From contig NZ_JAAZQD010000006.1 in NCBI RefSeq assembly GCF_012395255.1, forward strand, positions 1-64,000: a DNA stretch of 64,000 bases, written 5' to 3'. Position numbers and translations under genes: made by a program. Origin of the DNA: Oleiagrimonas citrea (lineage in GTDB: Bacteria > Pseudomonadota > Gammaproteobacteria > Xanthomonadales > Rhodanobacteraceae). The notes under the pieces were generated by a model that ran no database searches, was not told the origin of the DNA, and worked only from the letters and a program-made list of their open reading frames with translations. Positions within the stretch are counted from its first letter, which is position 1. Each line of letters begins with the position of its first letter. This document shows positions 29,463 through 37,305 of this stretch, one piece after another.

Positions 29463-29488
29463 GCCAGCGCGGAACTTTCCGCGCTGGC
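29463..29488 (+). terminator. Terminator hairpin after aceA
   Basis: GCCAGCGCGG (29463-29472) pairs with CCGCGCTGGC (29479-29488), and two further A-T pairs can form inside. The downstream tract ACTCTTGCC is only weakly T-rich. It ends the aceBA transcript before the GGDEF gene. Confidence 0.7.
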
Positions 29489-29570
29489 ACTCTTGCCGAA
29501 AACGCGTGTGCGAGACGCTCGAAGTTGCTAGGATGAAGCCTCAGAAATTGTCTTCGTGAGGAACAGGCCT

Positions 29571-30605
29571 GTGGTCACGCCCCATGCCGAAACCAGCAGG
29601 AGCGTCTCGGGCTACTTGTCCGACGACGCTTACATCCGACGCCTGTCCGGCGCCGAAATGGGTTCGTTCTGCTCCGTGGGCACCCGCTGCACCGTCGCCG
29701 CCGGCCAGGTCCTGTTCCGCCGCGGCGAGATCGGCCAATGCATGTTCATCATCGACAGCGGGCAGATCCGGCTCGACTTCTCCGGCCACATGCAGAACAA
29801 GACGCTGGGCGAACGCGAGTTCTTCGGCGAGCTGGCGCTATTCATCGGTCATCATGCGCGCATGGCCGACGCCGTCGCCGTGACCGACTGCGAACTGTGG
29901 TCGGTGGACCAGCCCGGCTTCGACATCCTGCTGCAGAGCCAGCCTGACCGGATGGTCCAGTTCATGCGTCGCTCGTTCTCGTATCTGGTTGCCAGCGAAC
30001 AGCAACTGGTGCTCGGCCTGCAACGCCGCAACGAGGACCTTATCCGCGCCATGGAATCGCTGCGCAAGACGCGCGGCGAACTAACCCGCGCCGAAGACCA
30101 GGTGCGCACCGACGACATGACCGGCCTGTGCAACCGCCGAGGCCTGTACGCCTACCTGGACGACCTGACGCCCCCCAGCGGCGAACTGCAGCTGGGTTTG
30201 CTGCTGATCGACCTGGATCGCTTCAAGCAGATCAATGACCAATGCGGCCACATGGTCGGCGACGAAGTGCTGTGCGCCGTCGCCCACGTAGTCAACGACG
30301 CCACGCGCAACTGCGATCTCGCCTGTCGCCTCGGCGGCGACGAGTTCGCCCTGCTGTGTCACGTCAACACATCCGGCGAACTGTGCGAACGCGCCAACCA
30401 GATCCTCGAAGGCGTGCGCCGCCTGAGCTTCGCGGAAGTCGACCAACCGCAACTGCTCGCCAGCGTCAGCATCGGCGGCGGCCTGTGCCGCTACATCGAC
30501 GGCTGGTCGGTGTGGTACAGCGATATCGACCGCGCGCTCTACAGCGTCAAGGCCATCGGCGGCGACGGGTGGCACGTAGCCGGGCTCACCGACGCCGAAG
30601 CCTGA
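29571..30605 (+). CDS. Diguanylate cyclase with N-terminal cyclic-nucleotide-binding domain
   Basis: A 344-residue cytosolic protein. Residues about 30-130 form a CRP-like cyclic-nucleotide-binding domain (AAGQVLFRRGEIGQCMFIID, then FFGELALFIGHHARMADAV in the phosphate-binding position). A helical linker (LRKTRGELTRAEDQ) leads to a GGDEF domain (DDMTGLCNRRGLYAYLDDL, GGDEF near residue 255). The RNCD motif five residues before GGDEF is the inhibitory RxxD site, so the enzyme should be active and feedback-regulated by c-di-GMP. I chose the GTG at 29571 (GAGGAA about 8 bases upstream) over the GTG at 29556. Four bases separate it from the nucleotidyl-cyclase gene, so the two are probably cotranscribed. 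Confidence 0.9.
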   Translation: MVTPHAETSRSVSGYLSDDAYIRRLSGAEMGSFCSVGTRCTVAAGQVLFRRGEIGQCMFIIDSGQIRLDFSGHMQNKTLGEREFFGELALFIGHHARMADAVAVTDCELWSVDQPGFDILLQSQPDRMVQFMRRSFSYLVASEQQLVLGLQRRNEDLIRAMESLRKTRGELTRAEDQVRTDDMTGLCNRRGLYAYLDDLTPPSGELQLGLLLIDLDRFKQINDQCGHMVGDEVLCAVAHVVNDATRNCDLACRLGGDEFALLCHVNTSGELCERANQILEGVRRLSFAEVDQPQLLASVSIGGGLCRYIDGWSVWYSDIDRALYSVKAIGGDGWHVAGLTDAEA

Positions 30606-30609
30606 GATC

Positions 30610-33252
30610 ATGTCTGAGTCCCTGGACGCCGGACTTCACTGGCGACACGCCACGGCCGCCGGGCAACCTGTTCTGCGCACCATGGTGGTGTGCGATCTGG
30701 CCGACTCCACGGCCCTGGTCGAGCGCCTTGGCGACCGCCGCGCCGCCGCGCTTCTGCGCAAGCACGATCGCCTGACGCGGGCGCTGATCGACGAGCACAA
30801 CGGCCGCGAAATCGACAAGACCGACGGCTACCTGCTGCTGTTCGAACGCCCGACCCAGGCCGTCAGCTTCGCGCTGGCCTACCAGCGCGGCCTGCGCTTC
30901 ATGTCCGAGGCCGAGGAAGTCGAGGTGCATGCGCGCGTCGGCATCCACGTTGGCGACGTGGTGATGTGGGAGAACAGCCCCGAGGACATCAGCCGCGGCG
31001 CCAAGCCGGTCGAGGTCGAGGGCCTGGCCAAGCCGGTGGCCGCACGCCTGGCCGCGCTGGCGCGACCGCAGCAGATCCTGCTTTCCGGCGTCGCCGCCAG
31101 CATCGCCCGGCGAGGTCACGAGGAAATCGCAGAAGACTGCCCCGAAGCCGAATGGCGCTCGCACGGCCTGTACCGCATTCGCGGCGTCGCCGAGGCCACC
31201 GAAGTCTTCGAAGTAGGCGAACCCGGTATCGCCGACTTCACCATTCCCGCGCAACGCTCCGTAGCTCGCCGCATCCTGCCGTGGTGGCGGCGCCCATCCA
31301 CGATCAGCGGCGTCAGCCTGCTGCTGGCGCTCAGCATCGGCACACTGATCTGGGTCATTGCTCGTCAACCGCCAAAGATCGACTTCGCGGCTCGTGACTG
31401 GGTCGTAATCGGGAACATACAGAATCAAACAGGACAACCGGATTTCAATAAAACTATTGATACAGCCATACGCATAGGGCTGCAACAATCGAATTACGTT
31501 AACGTCATCTCGAATGCAAAAGTGCAACAGACATTGGAGCTGATGAAAAAAGATGACGACACAGACATTGACAAAAAAATAGGCTCCGAAGTTGCCATTC
31601 GCGATGGCGCTCGTGCGCTGATTATCCCATCTATCGTTAACTCGGGTGACGGCATCAAAATAAGCGCCTCAATCATAGACCCCACGACCAGTAAAGTAAT
31701 CAATACGCTTTCAGCCCAGGCCGAAACCAGCAAGAACATCGTTCCTGTTATCGACACCCTCGTTCTCAGACTTCGCCAGAATCTTGGTGAGTCGCTTTCC
31801 CAAATTAAAACGACAAGCCTTCCTCTTGCAAAAGTCACTACATCGAACCTCGATGCCTTGAGAGCTTACTCTCTCGCCACACAGGCGGCAGGTCATGCTG
31901 ATTACAATCTTTCACAAGACCTGATCAGTCATGCTCTACGCCTTGACCCGACATTTGCATCGGCTTACGCCCTGCAAGCTGTCAATTATTTTTCCATGGG
32001 CCAAATAAACCTCGCAGAGGAATCCATCCATAAAGCACTTGCAAACAGCGATCGCCTCAGCACACTTGAACAAATGAAAATGCGCGCTTTTTTGGCGGCC
32101 TCAAATGAACAGGTAACCAAGGCTACCGCTGCATGGAAGGTTATTGCCGACCTCTACCCCGATGATGCGGCCGGGGCTAACAATGTAGGCTTGTACTATG
32201 CGGGCTATCTAAATGATTGCAAATCCGCATTACCCTACCTTCATCACGCATCCAACTTGCCACAACCACTGAGCATGGCCTCTACGTATACCCTGGGCAC
32301 ATGCCAACTAGCACTCGGTAAATACCATGACGCCATCCAATCATTGCTCAAATCTTATAAGAATGGTTTCCGCGGATCATTTCTGGCATTAGCGGATGCG
32401 TATGTCGCCACACGGCAATATTCGAAGGCATCCACCCTTCTTTCCTCTGTAGCCAACGACACCAACACAGCAGCCAGCCTGGCTATAAGACAAGCCCTCG
32501 TTGTTGCTGACCAGGGTGACTTGAGCAGTGCTGAAGGGAAAATCATTCACGCGATCAACACCATTCCCGAGGACCAAGGCAATGCGCATGGATGGGCCCT
32601 GCAGCTCGATGCCATCGGAATTTTGTGGGCGCAAAACAAGACCCAATCTGCTCTCGAAATTTGTCAGCAAGGTCTAAAAAAACTCTTGCATATGACCAAG
32701 TTTGACCGCAAGAACTCTTTCTATGATTACCCAACGCTTGTGGCTTCCTATAGCCGCTGGGCCGCGAGACTCGGAGACATTAAGCTCGCACAAGAAGGAA
32801 TCGAACTCGCCAGCGCGAACAATCAACTTCGAGGCTTCCCGATTCGTTCACAGCTAGTTGCCATTGCCCGCTCTGAGATTGCGCTACAAGAAGGGCACCC
32901 CGAAAAGGCCGTACAGATAGCGACTGCTGCGGACTCCCACCCCCTGTGGGAGCTTCTCGAAATCATTGCCAGAGCCAAAGCTGCCACACATGCAGCAGAC
33001 ACGGATGCCGCATATCGACGAGTACTTGATGCAAGATCGCTGGCTTTCGGTGAGCTCTATGAAAATGAGCTCGGGATCTGCACTCGTGCAGTGCAGTGGA
33101 ACCTGACTTCACTCGCTTATGCCAAGTTCTTACAAAAGTCGCACCCCGCCTTGGCTGCACGTCAAGCCAGCATCTTTCTTGATGACTGGCGTCTTGCTCC
33201 AAAAAACTCCGCAGAAATTCGTGAAGCACACGCTATCATGCAGGCCAAATAA
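30610..33252 (+). CDS. Nucleotidyl cyclase-TPR membrane protein of a peptide-modification system (mod_pep_cyc-like)
   Basis: An 880-residue three-part protein. Residues about 22-170 form a class III cyclase domain with metal-binding aspartates in VVCDLADST (D29) and KTDGYLLLFE (D72), then GIHVGDVV. The usual NxxxR is changed: the position four before Arg in KPVAARL is Pro, not Asn, so activity may be lost or altered. A membrane helix lies near 231-253. After it come a TolB/FlgO-like domain (about 262-410) and TPR-like repeats to the C-terminus, expected in the periplasm. Base composition drops sharply at about 31400, right after the helix. The arrangement fits, from memory, TIGR04510 (putative peptide modification system cyclase), next to a matching precursor and dehydrogenase. 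Confidence 0.85.
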   Translation: MSESLDAGLHWRHATAAGQPVLRTMVVCDLADSTALVERLGDRRAAALLRKHDRLTRALIDEHNGREIDKTDGYLLLFERPTQAVSFALAYQRGLRFMSEAEEVEVHARVGIHVGDVVMWENSPEDISRGAKPVEVEGLAKPVAARLAALARPQQILLSGVAASIARRGHEEIAEDCPEAEWRSHGLYRIRGVAEATEVFEVGEPGIADFTIPAQRSVARRILPWWRRPSTISGVSLLLALSIGTLIWVIARQPPKIDFAARDWVVIGNIQNQTGQPDFNKTIDTAIRIGLQQSNYVNVISNAKVQQTLELMKKDDDTDIDKKIGSEVAIRDGARALIIPSIVNSGDGIKISASIIDPTTSKVINTLSAQAETSKNIVPVIDTLVLRLRQNLGESLSQIKTTSLPLAKVTTSNLDALRAYSLATQAAGHADYNLSQDLISHALRLDPTFASAYALQAVNYFSMGQINLAEESIHKALANSDRLSTLEQMKMRAFLAASNEQVTKATAAWKVIADLYPDDAAGANNVGLYYAGYLNDCKSALPYLHHASNLPQPLSMASTYTLGTCQLALGKYHDAIQSLLKSYKNGFRGSFLALADAYVATRQYSKASTLLSSVANDTNTAASLAIRQALVVADQGDLSSAEGKIIHAINTIPEDQGNAHGWALQLDAIGILWAQNKTQSALEICQQGLKKLLHMTKFDRKNSFYDYPTLVASYSRWAARLGDIKLAQEGIELASANNQLRGFPIRSQLVAIARSEIALQEGHPEKAVQIATAADSHPLWELLEIIARAKAATHAADTDAAYRRVLDARSLAFGELYENELGICTRAVQWNLTSLAYAKFLQKSHPALAARQASIFLDDWRLAPKNSAEIREAHAIMQAK

Positions 33253-33290
33253 CAGGCATATATATTCATTGGATATTTCCGCAACAAAAA

Positions 33291-33319
33291 AGCGGGCCGA
33301 AATCGGCCCGCTTTTTTTC
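33291..33319. terminator. Bidirectional terminator between cyclase and precursor genes
   Basis: AGCGGGCCGA (33291-33300) pairs perfectly with TCGGCCCGCT (33303-33312), with seven T after it and a run of A before it. It can stop transcription from both sides of this convergent pair. Confidence 0.9.
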
Positions 33320-33337
33320 TGTATATAGAGATCCGAA

Positions 33338-33631
33338 TTAAATCCGGAAAATCACCACCGGCCTTGCCGCCTCGGCGAACTTCTTTGCGATCATGTCCAG
33401 ATGCTCCTTGAGCACAGCCTTGCTGGGCAATTGAACCCCACCAGCCGGGATTTCAACGCCTGTCACATCAAAACCATACTGCGCGGCAGCGGCCACCGGA
33501 TTTGCCGACATATAGGCACGAAACTCATCATCCTTGGAGAGACGTTCGATGAAAGCATGTGCCAGCACTTTGGTACCGGCGGTGGCAACAGTGGTGTCCA
33601 GAGCTTCATTGTTGATGGCGAAATCAAACAT
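33338..33631 (-). CDS. Putative ribosomal precursor peptide, NHLP-like (mod_pep_NH family)
   Basis: A 97-residue peptide. The ATG at 33631 has AGAGGA 8 bases upstream. Residues 23-54 (LAHAFIERLSKDDEFRAYMS, then ANPVAAAAQYGFD) resemble the nitrile-hydratase-like leader peptides, with the DPEFRxxLxxNP-type pattern. Then come PAGGVQLPSK (62-71), a helix and the C-terminal ARPVVIFRI. There is no cysteine anywhere and no Ser or Thr after residue 70. From memory it fits TIGR04509 (putative modified peptide), which accompanies the cyclase and SagB-like dehydrogenase types found on either side here. Its modification and product are unknown. Two good promoters lie 240-300 bases upstream, so it is probably expressed on its own. 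Confidence 0.8.
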   Translation of the reverse strand: MFDFAINNEALDTTVATAGTKVLAHAFIERLSKDDEFRAYMSANPVAAAAQYGFDVTGVEIPAGGVQLPSKAVLKEHLDMIAKKFAEAARPVVIFRI

Positions 33632-33874
33632 GGTCGTATCCTCTCAGGGTTTAGATGGGCAAATCTGAATTACACGCAAACCAAACTCACTCGCAGTCTT
33701 GGCCTCTCGGCGACCCTGTCTAACCAAGTCTTTGGGCGCCTTCGCATACACACCACACACTCGACATTCATTCTTGGGCCAACCGCCCAGCCTTACCCGC
33801 AACCAAACTTTCCGCTTCGACTGCCTCGGGTGCTTGAGACTGGACAAAACTTCGTTTCCATGGTCTTATATGCA

Positions 33875-33903
33875 ATAATAGACTTTTTGTTTTCTTTAGT
33901 CAA
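33875..33903 (-). promoter_or_regulatory. Promoter of the precursor peptide gene (P1)
   Basis: On the minus strand TTGACT (-35, 33903-33898), a 17-base A-rich spacer and TATTAT (-10, 33880-33875). Transcription would begin near 33868, giving a leader of about 237 bases before the ATG at 33631. The 33841-33900 stretch has 18 G+C of 60, far below the surroundings. Confidence 0.75.
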
Positions 33904-33932
33904 GGTATAAAACATAAGTAGATGTTTTTCAA
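33904..33932 (-). promoter_or_regulatory. Second promoter upstream of the precursor gene (P2)
   Basis: TTGAAA (-35, 33932-33927), a 17-base spacer and TATACC (-10, 33909-33904) on the minus strand. It abuts P1 exactly and begins four bases past the dehydrogenase stop codon. Confidence 0.45.
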
Positions 33933-33935
33933 GAC

Positions 33936-35138
33936 TTATTTTGGGGTGTATGGTCCAGGATTGAAGTGCAGCGCGTCATTGTCCTCGACGTCCTTGATGC
34001 CCAGGCCACTGATGCCAACCGGTGCGGCCTCGAGCGGGTCGAGACCAAGCACTTCACCCAGATCCTTGTCATTGATCGCCGCAGTGTAGAACGCCCCCAG
34101 CTTCCTTTCAGTCGCCAGCAAGTAGAACGTCTGACTGAGGTGCGCGGAGTCCATCAGCAATGCCTTGTAGGCCTTGGCGTGGTCCCGATACTTCCAATGA
34201 TGCCGGCTGAATCGCGCCACGTGTATGACAACCGCCTGCGCATGGGTGAAATAGTCCTGACCGACCGTCACGTCCATCACCAGCTTGCGCAACGCCGCTT
34301 CCGGCATCTCCTTGAGCAATTCCAGTGCATGCCGACTCATGTCGTAGTGGTAGATGCCGCTCTTCAGTCCTTCCACCCGCATCACGATCGGATACGGGTC
34401 CATCGGGGTCAGGCCGCCGCCCGAAGCACTGGTTCGCTTGATCGCCATCGCACCGGGCGCGAGCTCTCGGATGCCCTGCGCACCGAAACAGCCGTAGAGC
34501 ATGTAGGAAAGCTCTTCCTGCGGCAGGAACGCATCCTCCTTGAACGCCCGCGTCGTGTGCCGCGCCTTGAGGATTCGCGCCAGATGCGAATCGAACGCCG
34601 GCACCTCCATGACATGGACGTCGATGGCATCGTCCCGTCGGGGGAAATGCGTGGGTGCCGGTCCGTGTTCCCGCGAAAGTTCATCGAGCCGCTCGCGATG
34701 CGCCTCCGGCGTGTGTTCACGCGTGGATACGTCGCTGAGCATGCCGCTCCATCGCGTCATGGCATGGTAGACCGCCGTCAAATCCAGCCAACCGATCTTT
34801 TCCAGTCGACTCTCGGACTCAAGAATCTCTCGAGCGGCCGCATCGTCCTCGGCATCGGAAAGCACGAGGTGACGATGCAGAAGATTCTGCAGGGTCTGCG
34901 GATCCACTCCGGCCCTGACCACGAAATCTTCCGCCTCCACCCACTTGTCCGCGGGCAACTGCGCCAGTATCGACAATTCCTTGGCGCTGACGCGCAGACG
35001 CTCCCCGCTCAACGGGCACAACAACTCGGCCACCGGTTCGGAAACGAACTGCAAGTCACCGCTGAACAGGGCCTTCAGGTCCGGCATGGGTTCATCGGCA
35101 ATCTGTATGAAACAGATGCGGCGGCGGCGAATGCGCAT
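33936..35138 (-). CDS. SagB-type dehydrogenase, putative peptide maturation (SagB_rel_DH_2-like)
   Basis: A 400-residue protein. The N-terminal 165 residues look like a winged-helix or recognition region (LSGERLRVSAKELSILAQLP). From about 185 there is a nitroreductase/SagB fold: RHTTRAF (193-199) for FMN binding, KRTSASGGGLTPMDPYPIVM (234-253), GIYHYD (261-266) and late YLLATERKLGAFYTAAINDK. SagB enzymes oxidise azolines in modified peptides with FMN. The order with the precursor fits, from memory, TIGR04511 (putative peptide maturation dehydrogenase). AGGAA lies 8 bases before the ATG at 35138. It sits 54 bases after the antiporter gene and may be partly cotranscribed with it. No YcaO or radical-SAM gene is nearby. 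Confidence 0.85.
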   Translation of the reverse strand: MRIRRRRICFIQIADEPMPDLKALFSGDLQFVSEPVAELLCPLSGERLRVSAKELSILAQLPADKWVEAEDFVVRAGVDPQTLQNLLHRHLVLSDAEDDAAAREILESESRLEKIGWLDLTAVYHAMTRWSGMLSDVSTREHTPEAHRERLDELSREHGPAPTHFPRRDDAIDVHVMEVPAFDSHLARILKARHTTRAFKEDAFLPQEELSYMLYGCFGAQGIRELAPGAMAIKRTSASGGGLTPMDPYPIVMRVEGLKSGIYHYDMSRHALELLKEMPEAALRKLVMDVTVGQDYFTHAQAVVIHVARFSRHHWKYRDHAKAYKALLMDSAHLSQTFYLLATERKLGAFYTAAINDKDLGEVLGLDPLEAAPVGISGLGIKDVEDNDALHFNPGPYTPK

Positions 35139-35192
35139 GGTGTGGTTCCTTTCTGGTAAGTCCGCAAGTCTCCAGGCGGATCGGTCAACGTA

Positions 35193-36998
35193 TCACGTCC
35201 CTGCCTCTTCCTCGTCCTGCCGCGGCGGGACCAGGACGATCACGGTCCAGCCCGGCTTCGGATCGAGTTCGCGCTTGCTCGAGACCACCCGCAATACGCC
35301 ACGCTCGCCGATGCCGAACAGCAACACCGAACCGGAACCGTACTGTTCCACGAAGTGCGGCCAGTCGAAGGTCTCGGTGAGTTTGGTCGACTTGATGCGC
35401 CAGCCCTCGCTCATCATCTCGGCGAAGCGCGCATGGGTCATGTCCTCGCCGAATAGCGCCGGCGCCAGCAGGTTGCCGGCGAAATTGCGGCGGTCATGGC
35501 GTTCTTCGGGCGCCAGATTGCGCAAGCGATAAACACGTTCGCGACCGAACTCCTGTCGGTAGTGGACCACGGCCAGCGAATTGAGCTCGCGCCGTGTCGA
35601 CATCGCCAGCAGGCGACCGATGCCGGTGAGGTCCATGTGATGATCGGCATGCTGCGACGTCGGGCTGCCGAAGAAGGTTTCCAGGCCCTGCATGCGCGCG
35701 GCGCGGATGCCGTCCCAGTCGTCGTCAACGACCAGGACCCGGAAATCGGCCGCCGCCAGCGCGGCAGCCACCGCGCGCGCCACCGGATCGGCGCCGAAGA
35801 CCAGCACGCCGTCGGGCTCGGGTTCGGCCACACGCAGCCAGCGCGCGAATTGGCGCGAGGTGGCGCTCTGCAGGATCACCGTGCCGATGATCAGACTGAA
35901 GACCAGCGGCACCAGTCCCTCGGCGCCCGGCACCTTGAGTTCCTCCAGCCGCAGGGCGAACAGCGCCGAGACTGCCGCGGCCACGATGCCACGCGGCGCG
36001 ACCCAGGCGATCAACGCGCGCTGACGCCAGTTCAGCGTGCTGCCGAGCGTCGCCAGCCACGTCGATACCGGCCGCACCACGAATTGTGCGGCCAGGAACA
36101 CCAGCGCGCCGCCCAACAGCATCCCGTCCGGGAGCGGCCACTTCAGCCGCGCCGCGAGAATCACGAACAGCATTGATACCAGCAGCGTGGACAGATCTTC
36201 CTTGAAGTCCATGATGTGATCGATGTGCACGTCACGACGGTTACCGATGACGATGCCCATGATGGTCACCGCCAGCAGGCCGGATTCGTGCGTGATGGCG
36301 TTGGAAGCCGAGAACGCGCCCAGCACCGCGGCCATGGTGCCGAAATTCTGCAGGTACTCCGGAATCAGGTGGCGACGCAGCAGGAAGGCCAGCACGATTG
36401 CGCCGACGACGCCGATGACCACGCCGCTGCCGATGGTCGCGGCGAACACCCCCAGCGAATGTCCCTGCTCGCGCGAGACGATGGCCTCGAACACCAGCAC
36501 CGCGAACAACGCGCCCAGCGGGTCGATGACGATGCCTTCCCAGCGCAGCGTGTTGGCGATCTTCGCGTCCGGTCGCAGGGTACGCAGCATCGGCACGATC
36601 ACCGTCGGCCCGGTCACACAGCCCAGTGCGCCGAACAGGAACGCGATCGGCCAGTCCAGCCCGGCGATCCAGTGCGCGGCCGCCGCCAGCATCAGCAGCG
36701 CGGTCACGGCACCGTAGCTGACCAGGCCGCGCACCGCCCGACCGATGCCACGCAGTTCGTGGAAACGCAGCGTCATGCTGCCCTCGAACAGGATCAGCGC
36801 CACCGCCAGCGACACGGCAGGGAACAACCACTTGCCCAGCAACTTGTCCGGCTCCACCAGACCGCTGACCGGACCGAGCAGGATGCCCGCCAGCAACAGG
36901 AAGAGAATCGCCGGCAACTTGACCCGCCACGCGAGCCATTGCGCAGCGAAGCCGATCACCAGCAAAAGGGTGAGCATGAGCGCGAGATTGACGATCAC
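35193..36998 (-). CDS. Cation:proton antiporter, CPA1/NhaP-like with TrkA-N domain (GTG start)
   Basis: A 601-residue inner-membrane antiporter. About twelve hydrophobic segments occupy residues 1-405, including GCVTGPTVIVPMLRTL, the conserved acidic EGIVIDPLGALFAVLVFEAI and WVAPRGIVAAAVSALFAL, hallmarks of CPA antiporters. The C-terminal 190 residues form a TrkA/KTN-like domain (VLVFGADPVARAVAAALAAA, VLVVDDD), which would bind a nucleotide and gate the transporter. The GTG at 36998 begins a good first helix, although its Shine-Dalgarno is weak. It probably exchanges Na+ or K+ for H+. It lies between comM and the dehydrogenase gene on the same strand. Confidence 0.9.
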   Translation of the reverse strand: MIVNLALMLTLLLVIGFAAQWLAWRVKLPAILFLLLAGILLGPVSGLVEPDKLLGKWLFPAVSLAVALILFEGSMTLRFHELRGIGRAVRGLVSYGAVTALLMLAAAAHWIAGLDWPIAFLFGALGCVTGPTVIVPMLRTLRPDAKIANTLRWEGIVIDPLGALFAVLVFEAIVSREQGHSLGVFAATIGSGVVIGVVGAIVLAFLLRRHLIPEYLQNFGTMAAVLGAFSASNAITHESGLLAVTIMGIVIGNRRDVHIDHIMDFKEDLSTLLVSMLFVILAARLKWPLPDGMLLGGALVFLAAQFVVRPVSTWLATLGSTLNWRQRALIAWVAPRGIVAAAVSALFALRLEELKVPGAEGLVPLVFSLIIGTVILQSATSRQFARWLRVAEPEPDGVLVFGADPVARAVAAALAAADFRVLVVDDDWDGIRAARMQGLETFFGSPTSQHADHHMDLTGIGRLLAMSTRRELNSLAVVHYRQEFGRERVYRLRNLAPEERHDRRNFAGNLLAPALFGEDMTHARFAEMMSEGWRIKSTKLTETFDWPHFVEQYGSGSVLLFGIGERGVLRVVSSKRELDPKPGWTVIVLVPPRQDEEEAGT

Positions 36999-37148
36999 GA
37001 GTGGCAGCGTCCGCAGTGGTCGTGCCGCCGATGGTACCGGCAATCGCCGGCAACATGTCCAGGCATTCGGCCGCACGCACCCACCGCGGCAACCGATGAT
37101 CGCAACGATGCTGGAAGATGACCGAGAGCAAGAGGAAGAGAGGCCGAT

Positions 37149-37195
37149 CCCCGGTATCGGATGCGGGGGAGGGGGAGGGGAATCCGATACCGGGG
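37149..37195. repeat. Long hairpin with G-run loop
   Basis: Perfect 14-bp arms CCCCGGTATCGGAT (37149-37162) and ATCCGATACCGGGG (37182-37195) enclose a 19-base loop of G runs separated by single A bases (G5, G5, G4). It lies in the 307-base gap between comM (ends 37306) and the antiporter start (36998), so it would be in the 3' part of the comM transcript. It could be a transcription end, a REP-like palindrome or a G-quadruplex site. Nothing else is recognisable in this gap. Confidence 0.7.
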
Positions 37196-37305
37196 CGGCG
37201 GGTCAGATATTTTGCATACCCGACAGTTCAATTATCCGCCCGGCATGAAAGTCGGTCAAGCGCAGAACCGTTCGCGGACGTGAACACAGTGTCGCAGCCA
37301 GCCAC

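Noticed and set aside
33644-33847. A 67-codon minus-strand frame in the precursor leader, with a CxxC
   Set aside because: Its only start is TTG with no Shine-Dalgarno, no ATG lies inside, and the residue pattern looks random. It may be part of an untranslated leader. The stop lying on the precursor Shine-Dalgarno is suggestive but not enough.
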